64,000 bases of DNA from Bacteroidia bacterium (GTDB lineage Bacteria; Bacteroidota; Bacteroidia; J057). The stretch spans positions 1 to 64,000 of the forward strand of contig JALEFZ010000095.1 in the NCBI GenBank assembly GCA_022760475.1. Direction: 5' to 3'. Below are positions 44,844 to 52,783 of this stretch, in pieces. Positions within the stretch are counted from its first letter, which is position 1. Every line of letters starts with the position of its first letter. The notes under the pieces are model-generated. The model did not search any database. It saw only the letters and a list, made by a program, of their open reading frames with translations, and had not been told where the DNA came from. The translations under genes and the position numbers were made by a program.

Positions 44844-46067
44844 ATGAGGTTTTTACTGGTACTATTGATTTCACTTAGCGTATTGGGATGCAGAAACAGG
44901 TTTACCCAAACCGACTCAGAGATTTATCTGGTCAAGTGGAATGAACGCCAGTTTGGTTTCATGGATAGTAGAGGGAATGAAGTAATTGCCCCTCAGTATT
45001 CCTTTGCCATGCCCTTTTCGGAAGGACTCGCAGGAGTCAATATCGGTGGAAATTTCAGGAAAAGAAAAATGCCGACCGATGGGAAGTGGGGGTTTATCAA
45101 CCTGAAGGGTGAGTTTATCATCAATCCCAAATTTTATTCTCCACCTGTTTTTGGAGGCTTTTACAATCCAGATTCTTTTGCCTATGCAGCTCATCAGGCA
45201 TACCTTTTCTCCGAAGGCTTAGCAGCCGTTTGTGTCGAAAGCAACAATAGCAGGAGCAGCGAATGGGCATACATCAATAAAAAAGGGGAAATTAAAATCC
45301 GAAAAGCAGAAATCAGATCTGCCAGGGCCTTCAATGAAGGCTTGGCCAATGTTTATATCAAAACCAAAGACATGCGCCGGGGGCTTTGGGGCTACATCAA
45401 CTCCTATGGTGAAATGGTTATAGAACCTCGCTTCCTGTTTCCAGCCAATTTCCGACAGGGTTTTGCCCTTGTAGTCAACCAGAAAGGTGAAAAAATCCTC
45501 ATTGATAAAAAAGGTTTTAGATACCTACCTCAATATCAAATATTAACGCACTTCATCAATGGATATGGAACAGTAAGGCCCAAATGGATCGGAGAAGCCA
45601 GCAACATTGGAGATAACCGAAAGACACTTCTTGTAAATATCCATGGTGCCCCCATGACAGAATCAGAGTTTGACTGGGTAGGCATGTACGGTTCAGGTCT
45701 TGCTCCTGCCTTGGTGGGCTCCAAAATTGGTAATCCGGTAGTGTATCCTCAAACCTTGTCCACAACTGCAGAAGCTGGGGGAAAATGGGGATATATCAAC
45801 CTCAAAGGACACTTTATCATAAACCCCCAATATGAAAATGCAAGGGGCTTTCGCGAAGGCTTTGCAGCAGTAAAATCAGGCGGTTTATGGGGCTACATTC
45901 GGGAAAATGGAAGCATGATCACCGAACATGAATTCCGATGGGCAGGCTTTTTTGAAAATGGGATTTCGCCGGTAAGGCTTGGCCCCATCCATGGAGATTA
46001 TGATGGTAGATTTGCCTACATAGACAATGATGGAGATGTTATTTGGATTGAACCAGAACACCTTTAA
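44844..46067 (+). CDS. WG-repeat lipoprotein
   Basis: A 407-residue lipoprotein (MRFLLVLLISLSVLGCRNR, lipobox VLGC). The mature part is at least five WG beta-hairpin repeats of the form KWGFINLKGEFIINPKF, EWAYINKKGEI, LWGYINSYGEMVIEPRF, KWGYINLKGHFIINPQY and LWGYIRENGSMITEHEF, each followed by an F-x-EG segment. WG repeats are thought to form a ligand-binding solenoid; the ligand is not known. The start is the ATG at 44844, three codons into a TTG-led frame. Confidence 0.9.
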   Translation: MRFLLVLLISLSVLGCRNRFTQTDSEIYLVKWNERQFGFMDSRGNEVIAPQYSFAMPFSEGLAGVNIGGNFRKRKMPTDGKWGFINLKGEFIINPKFYSPPVFGGFYNPDSFAYAAHQAYLFSEGLAAVCVESNNSRSSEWAYINKKGEIKIRKAEIRSARAFNEGLANVYIKTKDMRRGLWGYINSYGEMVIEPRFLFPANFRQGFALVVNQKGEKILIDKKGFRYLPQYQILTHFINGYGTVRPKWIGEASNIGDNRKTLLVNIHGAPMTESEFDWVGMYGSGLAPALVGSKIGNPVVYPQTLSTTAEAGGKWGYINLKGHFIINPQYENARGFREGFAAVKSGGLWGYIRENGSMITEHEFRWAGFFENGISPVRLGPIHGDYDGRFAYIDNDGDVIWIEPEHL

Positions 46068-46121
46068 GTACGTTTCAAAAGACTTAAATAATCTATTCTC
46101 ATTAACTTGAAAATGAGAATT

Positions 46122-46157
46122 AGAAAAGGTGCTGTATAAAAATACAGCACCTTTTCT
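46122..46157. terminator. Bidirectional terminator between convergent genes
   Basis: A perfect 15-bp stem, AGAAAAGGTGCTGTA with TACAGCACCTTTTCT, loop of 6 nt. Both arms give T-rich 3-prime sides, so it can end the WG-repeat transcript and the convergent T9SS cargo transcript. Confidence 0.88.
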
Positions 46158-46180
46158 TTAGAGTATTTATTTAGGCATTG

Positions 46181-47446
46181 CTACTCTACCAATATTTTCT
46201 GAACATGTTTTCCTCCCTCAATACCTTCAATTCTAAGGAAATATAGTCCACCCATCATGTTGGTTAGGTCTATTTCAAAGAATCTTCCATTTTCCTTGCC
46301 TGACCTAAATACTTCCTTACCAGTGGCATCGAACAGCACTGCTTCCCAGGAAGGTCTGGCTTTATCCAATTCTATCTGAAGTAAATCCTTCACAGGGTTC
46401 GGGTACACCTTAAAACTAAACTTTTCAGGAATCTCATTGGATGTGGCAGTACCGATCCCCTGCCAGAATCCAATGGTATCATTCTCAGGATTGGTATCCC
46501 CATTTACCTGCTCTAGCCAAACTTCTATCCTGTATGCCCTATTCTCCTCAGGAATCCACAAGCTATCATGGACAAAATTTAAGGTATCATTTGGAGGAAG
46601 GCTGAAGTTTCTTGGAAAGGCATACCTGTTTGTATCCTGATTGTCAATCGAATAAAAAATATTTAGAAAATTGTTCGTATCTATCCTGATTGTATCCAGG
46701 CCACGATTGATAAATGCCCCTGAGATATTTACGTCTTCATTGGGTTTGGCACGGATTTCATCTATGGCTAACAAGGCTAGATCAATTTCTTCTACTTGTG
46801 CAATGCGGATTTGATCCAGAACCAATGCATACTTATCGACTGAGATATGGCGGAATGCAAGGTAAATGTCCCTCCCTGCAAAATTTTCAAGGGAAAGGGT
46901 TCTAAAGGTAAACTCTATTCCTTCATTGCCTATAGAATCTATCCTGACTCCATTTTTAAAGAAGTCGGCGGGTGAATTTCCTGAGGTACTAACCCAAATT
47001 TCGTAATCCTCGCCAAAAAATTGATCTGCGGAATAGGCATACCATGAAAGGCAAGTCCTTGCAGGAAGGTTAGTGATTTCGGGGGTTACCAACCAGTCGT
47101 CAGAGGTGTCGGGAGTGGTGTACCATGAAGGAGAGGCAAAGACAAAGTTTCCATTGGTGGTATCTTTGGGATCTTTACTCACTTGCCAGCCTCCGGTTGG
47201 AAGCAGAAAAGTCAGGTTTCCCTGAGGAGAATTCCCATCGAGGTCAGAAACAGTCCAGCCTTGGGGAAGGCTATCGGCCTCTAAAGACTCATCCAGAATG
47301 GTGATTCCACCACAAGGAAAGGTCCTTAGGGTGCGGAGGTCTTCCTTTGGTGCAGGGTAACCGGAACGGCTGAAATTCTGGCCAATTCCACTTAGGGAAA
47401 AGAAAAGAATATTGATAAGCGTAAACAGGAAAATTCTAAAGCTCAT
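46181..47446 (-). CDS. T9SS cargo protein with choice-of-anchor J domain
   Basis: A 421-residue secreted protein. After the signal peptide (MSFRIFLFTLINILFF to GIGQ) a lectin-like choice-of-anchor J / cleaved-adhesin domain spans about residues 45-210 (LPQGWTVSDLDG, SDDWLVTPEIT, EDYEIWVSTSG, YLAFRHISVDKYALVLDQIRI). A CARDB-like beta domain follows and then the T9SS tail (VYPNPVKDLL to VQKILVE). It may bind carbohydrate or protein at the cell surface. The ATG at 47446 is chosen since the signal starts there. Confidence 0.9.
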   Translation of the reverse strand: MSFRIFLFTLINILFFSLSGIGQNFSRSGYPAPKEDLRTLRTFPCGGITILDESLEADSLPQGWTVSDLDGNSPQGNLTFLLPTGGWQVSKDPKDTTNGNFVFASPSWYTTPDTSDDWLVTPEITNLPARTCLSWYAYSADQFFGEDYEIWVSTSGNSPADFFKNGVRIDSIGNEGIEFTFRTLSLENFAGRDIYLAFRHISVDKYALVLDQIRIAQVEEIDLALLAIDEIRAKPNEDVNISGAFINRGLDTIRIDTNNFLNIFYSIDNQDTNRYAFPRNFSLPPNDTLNFVHDSLWIPEENRAYRIEVWLEQVNGDTNPENDTIGFWQGIGTATSNEIPEKFSFKVYPNPVKDLLQIELDKARPSWEAVLFDATGKEVFRSGKENGRFFEIDLTNMMGGLYFLRIEGIEGGKHVQKILVE

Positions 47447-47534
47447 AGTCTTGGTTGAGATTTTATGCAAATGCATACTTTTCTTTGACGCAGGAATACC
47501 TTCAAGTGGTTGCCTGTAGCATCATGCAAATAAA

Positions 47535-47568
47535 GAAAAAACTCAAATTACCTTTGGCAATTTGAGTT
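47535..47568 (-). terminator. Terminator after rpmB
   Basis: AACTCAAATT pairs with AATTTGAGTT across a 9-nt loop; on the minus strand it runs into six T. It starts 29 bp after the rpmB stop, so rpmB is transcribed alone. Confidence 0.8.
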
Positions 47569-47596
47569 ATATATTTTGTAAAGGAAGAAGGTACTA

Positions 47597-47833
47597 TCAG
47601 ACTTTCTTTCCTTGGGCACGCATTTCTTTCACTACCGCGTAAATACCTTTCTTGTTGATGGTACGAAGGGCTTGGGTAGATAGCTTCAATGTGATCCAGC
47701 GATCCTCTTCAGGGATATAAAAACGCTTCTTCACAAGATTGGGGTAAAACTTGCGCTTGGTCTTATTGTTGGCGTGAGAAACATTGTTTCCAACTGCGGT
47801 ACGCTTTCCTGTTACATCACAAACACGTGCCAT
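47597..47833 (-). CDS. rpmB: 50S ribosomal protein L28
   Basis: A 78-residue protein matching L28: [32 protein letters not shown] at the N terminus (seen in segments) and [16 protein letters not shown] in the core. The zinc-binding CxxC pairs of some L28 forms are absent. In many Bacteroidota rpmB is followed by rpmG and DUF4295; here a terminator follows directly and those genes are not in the window. Confidence 0.95.
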   Translation of the reverse strand: MARVCDVTGKRTAVGNNVSHANNKTKRKFYPNLVKKRFYIPEEDRWITLKLSTQALRTINKKGIYAVVKEMRAQGKKV

Positions 47834-47871
47834 GATTCTTTATATTATTCAAGTAATTTCTAATGGGAGGG

Positions 47872-47902
47872 CAAATATGATAATTTCCACTCAGAAATAC
47901 AA
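47872..47902 (-). promoter_or_regulatory. Bacteroidota-type promoter of rpmB
   Basis: On the minus strand TTG is followed by exactly 20 nt and CATATTTG, one mismatch from TAnnTTTG. The inferred start of transcription is about 30 nt before the rpmB ATG. Confidence 0.55.
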
Positions 47903-47956
47903 AACCTCGTCCAATTATTTACCTACCAACTGACTCATCCAGAGTGAAGAATAAAT

Positions 47957-47983
47957 GAAGGAGCCGTAAAATACGACTCCTTC
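47957..47983 (-). terminator. Probable terminator after the duplicated-domain lipoprotein gene
   Basis: GAAGGAGCCGTA pairs with TACGACTCCTTC with one mismatch and a 3-nt loop. The downstream side on the minus strand (ATTTATTC) is only moderately T-rich. Confidence 0.45.
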
Positions 47984-48046
47984 TGCACATAAACCGGAAG
48001 TTACCCCTAACCAACCGGAATTCACCATGAAAAAACGCAATCTATA

Positions 48047-48814
48047 TCAAGGGCTTACGCCTGTACTATCATTTCCACATCTTGTTCCCCTACCTCCCTG
48101 GAAGCATTCATTCCGAATGGAGTCCAGTGTAGTTTCACTGGTTACCGTTATCGTGCTACCGTCAGCGAGGATTGTAACATCAAAGGGAAATACGAGGCTA
48201 GGTCTTCCCAAATTCGTGGAATCATTCGCTTTCCAGTCGCGAATCAATTGTTTTAGCTCACCTGCACTATCTGCCACTGCTGTAGTATTGTTCGGGAATG
48301 AAACACTTACGGGGAAGAGTATCTCATAGCAAGCAGAGGCTCTTTTATGCTTTTTGCCCCCTCTTTTTCCACGTTTTCCTTTTCCATAGCCACAGTCTGC
48401 CAAAATTTCCTTGAACTCATCCTCATCGTCCACAGTTTCTGTTGTCCCATCACTCAGCACGACGTCAAGCGGGAACACCAGGCTAGGCCTACCGGCAGAG
48501 TCTCCATTGTTGATTTTCCAGTCCTGAATCAGGTCGTAAAGTTCTTCTGCACTGTCTGCTACTGAGCTGGTTCCATCCGGAAAGGAAAGGGTAACAGGAT
48601 ACACCAGATCAAAGCATCCATCTCGATGTCTACCACTGCTATCTGCAGAACCTCTGGCAGCAGCATCTTCCACAGCATCCGCTACTTCTTCTGCACCTAC
48701 TTCTGTACTCCCCAGCAGGTTGCCGATATTCGCATCATCACAGGAGACAAGCATGCTCCCAGCGAAGAAAGCTACCAAGAATAGCTTAAGGGTGTTTTTC
48801 GATAATAATTCCAT
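48047..48814 (-). CDS. Lipoprotein with a tandemly duplicated domain, unknown function
   Basis: A 255-residue lipoprotein (MELLSKNTLKLFLVAFFAGS, lipobox LVSC). After an Ala/Glu-rich linker there are two copies of a domain of about 75 residues: CFDLVYPVTLSFPDGTSSVA ... DLIQDWK ... RPSLVFPLDVVLSDGTTETV ... DC, and CYEILFPVSVSFPNNTTAVA ... QLIRDWK ... RPSLVFPFDVTILADGSTITV ... EC. Cys at both ends of each copy suggests a disulfide. A basic KGKRGKRGGKKHK linker joins them. I do not recognise the family. Confidence 0.75.
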   Translation of the reverse strand: MELLSKNTLKLFLVAFFAGSMLVSCDDANIGNLLGSTEVGAEEVADAVEDAAARGSADSSGRHRDGCFDLVYPVTLSFPDGTSSVADSAEELYDLIQDWKINNGDSAGRPSLVFPLDVVLSDGTTETVDDEDEFKEILADCGYGKGKRGKRGGKKHKRASACYEILFPVSVSFPNNTTAVADSAGELKQLIRDWKANDSTNLGRPSLVFPFDVTILADGSTITVTSETTLDSIRNECFQGGRGTRCGNDSTGVSP

Positions 48815-48990
48815 TTCTGTTACTAGTTTGTTGTTTATTTGTTGCCAATTACACCCTCTTAAGACAACAGGAATTTCTTTGTACTCGACTTTTGCAAAGA
48901 AATTTTCAAATCCCCCATAACCAACTGACAATCAGCCAGAAATAATTTAAAGGATGATATTTTTTTGTTTCTGATGAAATGAAAGAGGGT

Positions 48991-49203
48991 AAAGATCCTT
49001 CGCTTTCACTCTGAATGACGGGCTTGCTTGAATGACAAGTTTGATTGGATAACATACCTATCCGGGTAGATATGTCTGTCTGTAAGGATATAGCTGTTTC
49101 GATTAATATGGCTCTCATTTGATTCCCCACAAAAGCACAGCTGTCAACTTGAGGGATGGGGGCAAAGCTCGAATGACGAAGGATCTTCGGAGATAGACAG
49201 ACA
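48991..49203. repeat. REP-like intergenic repeat with inverted arms
   Basis: The segment AAAGATCCTTCGCTTTCACT...GAATGAC (48991-49019) and its opposite-facing counterpart GAATGACGAAGGATCTTCGG (49171-49190) resemble the short GTCATTCTGAGTGAAGCGAAGGATCTT-type repeats common between genes in Bacteroidota. TGTCTGTCT at 49073-49081 and AGACAGACA at 49195-49203 form a further inverted pair. No believable gene is present in 48815-49202. Confidence 0.55.
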
Positions 49204-49236
49204 AAAAAATGAGCCATTCCACTCATGGAACAGCTC
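49203..49236 (-). terminator. Terminator of the class A PBP gene
   Basis: GAGCCATTCC pairs with GGAACAGCTC (two inner mismatches) and is followed on the minus strand by ATTTTTTTG. It lies 25 bp after the stop. Confidence 0.65.
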
Positions 49237-49260
49237 ATCATTATTTTCATTCAATTGCCT

Positions 49261-51576
49261 TTACTCGAAGTCATCGAAGTCATCAGCCGATGGGGCATGA
49301 TCATCACCACCATCTTCGTCTTTGACGGGCTTCTTACAACTCAAGTCCACCGTCAGGCCATCCGGCCTTTCAAAATGGGCCTCAAGCAGGCCATTGATGC
49401 GGGTGTCAGCTTGAACCTTCTGCATGTACAATGCCCAGATAGGCAAAGCCATGTTGGCACCCTGTCCGTATTTGATAGATCGGAAGTGAACCCTTCTATC
49501 TGAAGCCCCTACCCAGACACCTGTAACCAGTTGTGGAGTGATCCCCATGAACCAACCATCTGACTGATTCTGAGTTGTTCCGGTTTTCCCACCGATTTCA
49601 TTTCTGAACTTATACTTAAAGCGAAGTCTACGACCTGTTCCCAGGTCTACTACTCCCTTCAATAATTCTACAATCAAGAATGCCTTATCTCTTTCCAGCA
49701 CTTCCTGTGCTTCGGTCTTGGCTTGCCAAAGGATTTCACCATTACGGTCTTCGATCCTGGTAACCAGAATAGGCTCGATCCTTGTACCCATGTTAGCAAA
49801 GGTGGAGTAGGCATTCACCATTTCAAGGACTGAAAGATCGGTTACCCCCAAACAAAGGGCAGGAACAGCATCCAGCTTGGACTTAATTCCCATTTTATGG
49901 GCGAAATCAACCACTGAAGGTGGGCCCAAATCTTTCATCAACTGGGCAGTAATGATATTGGTTGAAGTAGCAAGCCCCATCCGGAGGGTCATTTTCCCAC
50001 CAATGCTCCCGTCAGAGTTCTTAGGAGTCCATCGTCCTCCTCCCACATTTTCAAAGGTAACGGGCTGATTAAGTAGTTCGGTACAGGGCTCATAGCCTCC
50101 GGAAATTGCACGTCCATATACAAATGGCTTAAATGTAGACCCTACTTGTCGTTTACCTTTTGCTACCTGGTCGTATTTAAAATATTTGAAATCAATACCC
50201 CCGACCCAGGCTTTCACATGACCATTGGTGGGGTCCATGGACATCATCCCTGTTTGAAGATATCTCAGATAATGCTTCAAGGAATCCATGGGAGCCATGT
50301 TCACTTTTTTCTCCCCTTCCCATGTGAATATTTTCATGGGCACTTTCGTGCGAAACTCCTTCGCAATTTCTGCTGGGGTTTTCCCGGCCTTCTTGGCATT
50401 TCGATACCTCCGGCTTCTCTTCATTGCCCTGTCTACGATGCCAGCGTCCTTGCTGAATAACCTTTCCCCCCGCCTTTCAACCTTGTCAAAGGTCTTCTGA
50501 AGGTCCATCAAATGTTCTCTTACAGCCGCCTCTGCATGCGTCTGCATTCGGGAGTCAATAGAGGTGTAGACTTTTAGACCTTCAGTATACAGATTATGTC
50601 CATTTTCTTTACACCAAGTTTTGAGCCATCCCCTGATATGCTCACGAAAATAAGGGGCAAGTCCCTTTGTATGTTCTTGTTCCTGTTTTTTCAGAGAGGC
50701 ACTTAAGGGAATAGATTTCAGGCTGTCCAGGCTATACCTTGAGCTGTCAATCATTCCATACTTAGCCATCTGAGTGAGAACTACATTGCGGCGCTTTTGG
50801 GTTCTCTCTGGATAACGGAAGGGATTGTATACCCCTTGTCCTTTCAACATCCCTACTACCAAGGCAGCTTCTTCAATGGCCAGATCTTTTGCAGCCTTGT
50901 CAAATAATCTTCTCGAAGTAGTCTCAATACCATAGGATGTCCCCCAAATATTTACGGTGTTGAGGTATGCCATCATGATTTCTTCCTTGGTAAACTTCCT
51001 TTCTATGTAGGCAGAAACCAGATATTCCTTGAGTTTTCTGATATAAACACTTTCGTTTCCTACTTCATCATAAAGGTTGCGAGACAACTGCATGGTAATG
51101 GTACTACCCCCTCGAACGTCATCTCCAAGAATTACATCTTTCAGAATGGTAAAGAAAGACTTGGGGTCAACACCACTATGGCCGTAGAACCTCACATCCT
51201 CAGTAGCAATCAATCCATTGATCACATAAGGTGAAACTTCATTGAGCTTGACATTTACCCTATTCTCTCTGGAATAATACCTTGACAACACCACCCCATC
51301 AGCAGAAATCAACTGGGTAGAAAGATCCGATTCAGGATTTTCAATAAGATTCATAGGGGGAAGATCCGTTGCCAAATAACCAAGGAATGCTACAATGGCA
51401 ATGAAAATGGTGGCAGTTGAAATCAAGAATACCCTTCTTATCCCTTTGTAGGATCTTTTTCCTGTCCCTGAGGGCTTGTCTTTCAGGGGATCTTTTTTCG
51501 AAAGCAGGTTATCAAGTTTTTCTACTGCATCTCCCTCTTGACTTTCGGGGATATGCTCATTTTTATTTTCGTCCAT
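49261..51576 (-). CDS. mrcA: Class A penicillin-binding protein (PBP1A type)
   Basis: A bifunctional peptidoglycan synthase: one N-terminal membrane helix (residues 48-68), a GT51 glycosyltransferase domain (ATEDVRFYGHSGVD, GGSTITMQLSRNLYDE, EIMMAYLNTVNIWG) and a transpeptidase domain with GSTFKP (nucleophile Ser), TSTN and GGKTGTT. A charged insert of about 90 residues (RRGERLFSKDAG to KHYLRYL) separates the domains. The very acidic C terminus is DEDGGDDHAPSADDFDDFE. I use the ATG at 51576, one codon after a GTG. Length 771 fits the family. Confidence 0.95.
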   Translation of the reverse strand: MDENKNEHIPESQEGDAVEKLDNLLSKKDPLKDKPSGTGKRSYKGIRRVFLISTATIFIAIVAFLGYLATDLPPMNLIENPESDLSTQLISADGVVLSRYYSRENRVNVKLNEVSPYVINGLIATEDVRFYGHSGVDPKSFFTILKDVILGDDVRGGSTITMQLSRNLYDEVGNESVYIRKLKEYLVSAYIERKFTKEEIMMAYLNTVNIWGTSYGIETTSRRLFDKAAKDLAIEEAALVVGMLKGQGVYNPFRYPERTQKRRNVVLTQMAKYGMIDSSRYSLDSLKSIPLSASLKKQEQEHTKGLAPYFREHIRGWLKTWCKENGHNLYTEGLKVYTSIDSRMQTHAEAAVREHLMDLQKTFDKVERRGERLFSKDAGIVDRAMKRSRRYRNAKKAGKTPAEIAKEFRTKVPMKIFTWEGEKKVNMAPMDSLKHYLRYLQTGMMSMDPTNGHVKAWVGGIDFKYFKYDQVAKGKRQVGSTFKPFVYGRAISGGYEPCTELLNQPVTFENVGGGRWTPKNSDGSIGGKMTLRMGLATSTNIITAQLMKDLGPPSVVDFAHKMGIKSKLDAVPALCLGVTDLSVLEMVNAYSTFANMGTRIEPILVTRIEDRNGEILWQAKTEAQEVLERDKAFLIVELLKGVVDLGTGRRLRFKYKFRNEIGGKTGTTQNQSDGWFMGITPQLVTGVWVGASDRRVHFRSIKYGQGANMALPIWALYMQKVQADTRINGLLEAHFERPDGLTVDLSCKKPVKDEDGGDDHAPSADDFDDFE

Positions 51577-51983
51577 CACGGTTTGGTTTAATAATGGATA
51601 CTTTTATTCAATTTCAGGGCATTCAATTCAGCAGGGGAAAAATAAAACTCCTTTAGCCCACCTGCAAATAATGACTACATTCAATAATAAAAATTCATTT
51701 TTAATGGCCCATATGGTTCTTCTTAATCAGTGTGAAAAACAAATTATCTGCGGTAGAATTGAAGGTATTCGCGTTTCGCTATAAGACAAATTACGAAGAG
51801 ACAAAATAAAGGCACATCATACATTAAATTTTCTTAATGTATTGCCCTATTTATTAAGTCTTTGAAAATGAGGATTTAGGAATTATTAATAGAGGAGAAA
51901 AAGATGATATTCTAAGAGGAAAAAGAAGCTGAATTTCGTCTAAACTTCTTAAATTAAAAATAAAAAACAATATTTTAAACTTA
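51577..51983. other. AT-rich divergent intergenic region
   Basis: About 400 bp between the PBP gene and the orphan gene at 52062, over 65 percent A+T by eye. It holds the upstream regions of both. No gene, RNA or strong repeat was seen; the promoter for the rightward gene is listed next. Confidence 0.5.
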
Positions 51984-52016
51984 TTTTGCCTTAAGTTTAA
52001 TTTTAACGTAACTTTA
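51984..52016 (+). promoter_or_regulatory. Bacteroidota-type promoter of the orphan gene
   Basis: TTTTG, exactly 20 nt, then TAACTTTA, one mismatch from TAnnTTTG. The ATG follows 46 bp later. Confidence 0.5.
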
Positions 52017-52061
52017 CGGAAGAAATCGAGAAAATTTAGTCCTTTAAAACAGCCTTTTTCA

Positions 52062-52721
52062 ATGATAGGTACACAGGAATTAAGCCGTGTTATTAACAAT
52101 AACGGCGGGAACTTGCTAGATGCTATCAAAATTGATGATATCCGATCCTACATCAATTTAAAGACCCGACTACATACTGAGAATGTAGCAGAAAGCACTG
52201 ATTATCAAGAGGCTTTTAGAAGTTATTACAGCATTGGTGGCGTGGGGGTAAATAAAGAATTTATCCAGAGATACTTTGAGGTTTTGGAAGCTCACAAAAA
52301 CGACGAAGTCTTCAACTTTCGTCAGGTTGCAAAAGAATTGCTGGGAGCTCGTCCAAAAAGAAAACTCAGTTCAGCTCAATTCGCCTACTTGGCTAAAATG
52401 GCCAACGTTATAGATGGATCTCAGAATCCTATTTATGACAACCATATCGCAGAACTCTTCGAATTTGACAAGCCGACTCAATCTAAGCTTGACTCTAGGG
52501 AAAGAATGAACATCTACTTGGCTTTCTATGCTGACGTTCAAAGAATGTATGCTGACATCATGGCTGAAAACATGATTAGAGACACCTTGGTAGTCTTCAA
52601 AATTTTGCTGAAGAAATATACCAATGATGATTTCCCGAAGTATGACATTTCCGAAATGAAGAAGATTGACTTCCTTGTTGATGCAATCGGAAAAATGAAA
52701 GGAAAATTGGTTAAAGCCTAA
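52062..52721 (+). CDS. Soluble alpha-helical protein of unknown function
   Basis: A 219-residue cytoplasmic protein, mostly helical and charged, with no signal, membrane segment or catalytic motif that I can name. Features seen: a basic patch LLGARPKRKLSS near residue 95, a central RERMNIYLAFYADVQRMYAD helix and a lysine-rich end (GKMKGKLVKA). It is monocistronic with its own promoter and a strong terminator, as expected for a well-expressed gene. I do not recognise the family. Confidence 0.75.
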   Translation: MIGTQELSRVINNNGGNLLDAIKIDDIRSYINLKTRLHTENVAESTDYQEAFRSYYSIGGVGVNKEFIQRYFEVLEAHKNDEVFNFRQVAKELLGARPKRKLSSAQFAYLAKMANVIDGSQNPIYDNHIAELFEFDKPTQSKLDSRERMNIYLAFYADVQRMYADIMAENMIRDTLVVFKILLKKYTNDDFPKYDISEMKKIDFLVDAIGKMKGKLVKA

Positions 52722-52750
52722 GTTCTTATGTGACTTAGCTTTTCAAGAAT

Positions 52751-52783
52751 AAAAAATGCCAGATCTGCGATCTGGCATTTTTT
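52751..52783. terminator. Bidirectional terminator between convergent genes
   Basis: A perfect 15-bp stem, AAAAAATGCCAGATC with GATCTGGCATTTTTT, loop TGC. T-runs on both strands let it end the orphan transcript and the convergent glycine-rich gene, whose stop overlaps it by 2 bp. Confidence 0.88.

Noticed and set aside
48906-49250. 114-residue frame on the minus strand between the lipoprotein and PBP genes
   Set aside because: It covers the REP-like repeat and the PBP terminator, and its translation looks like the spurious peptides such repeats give.
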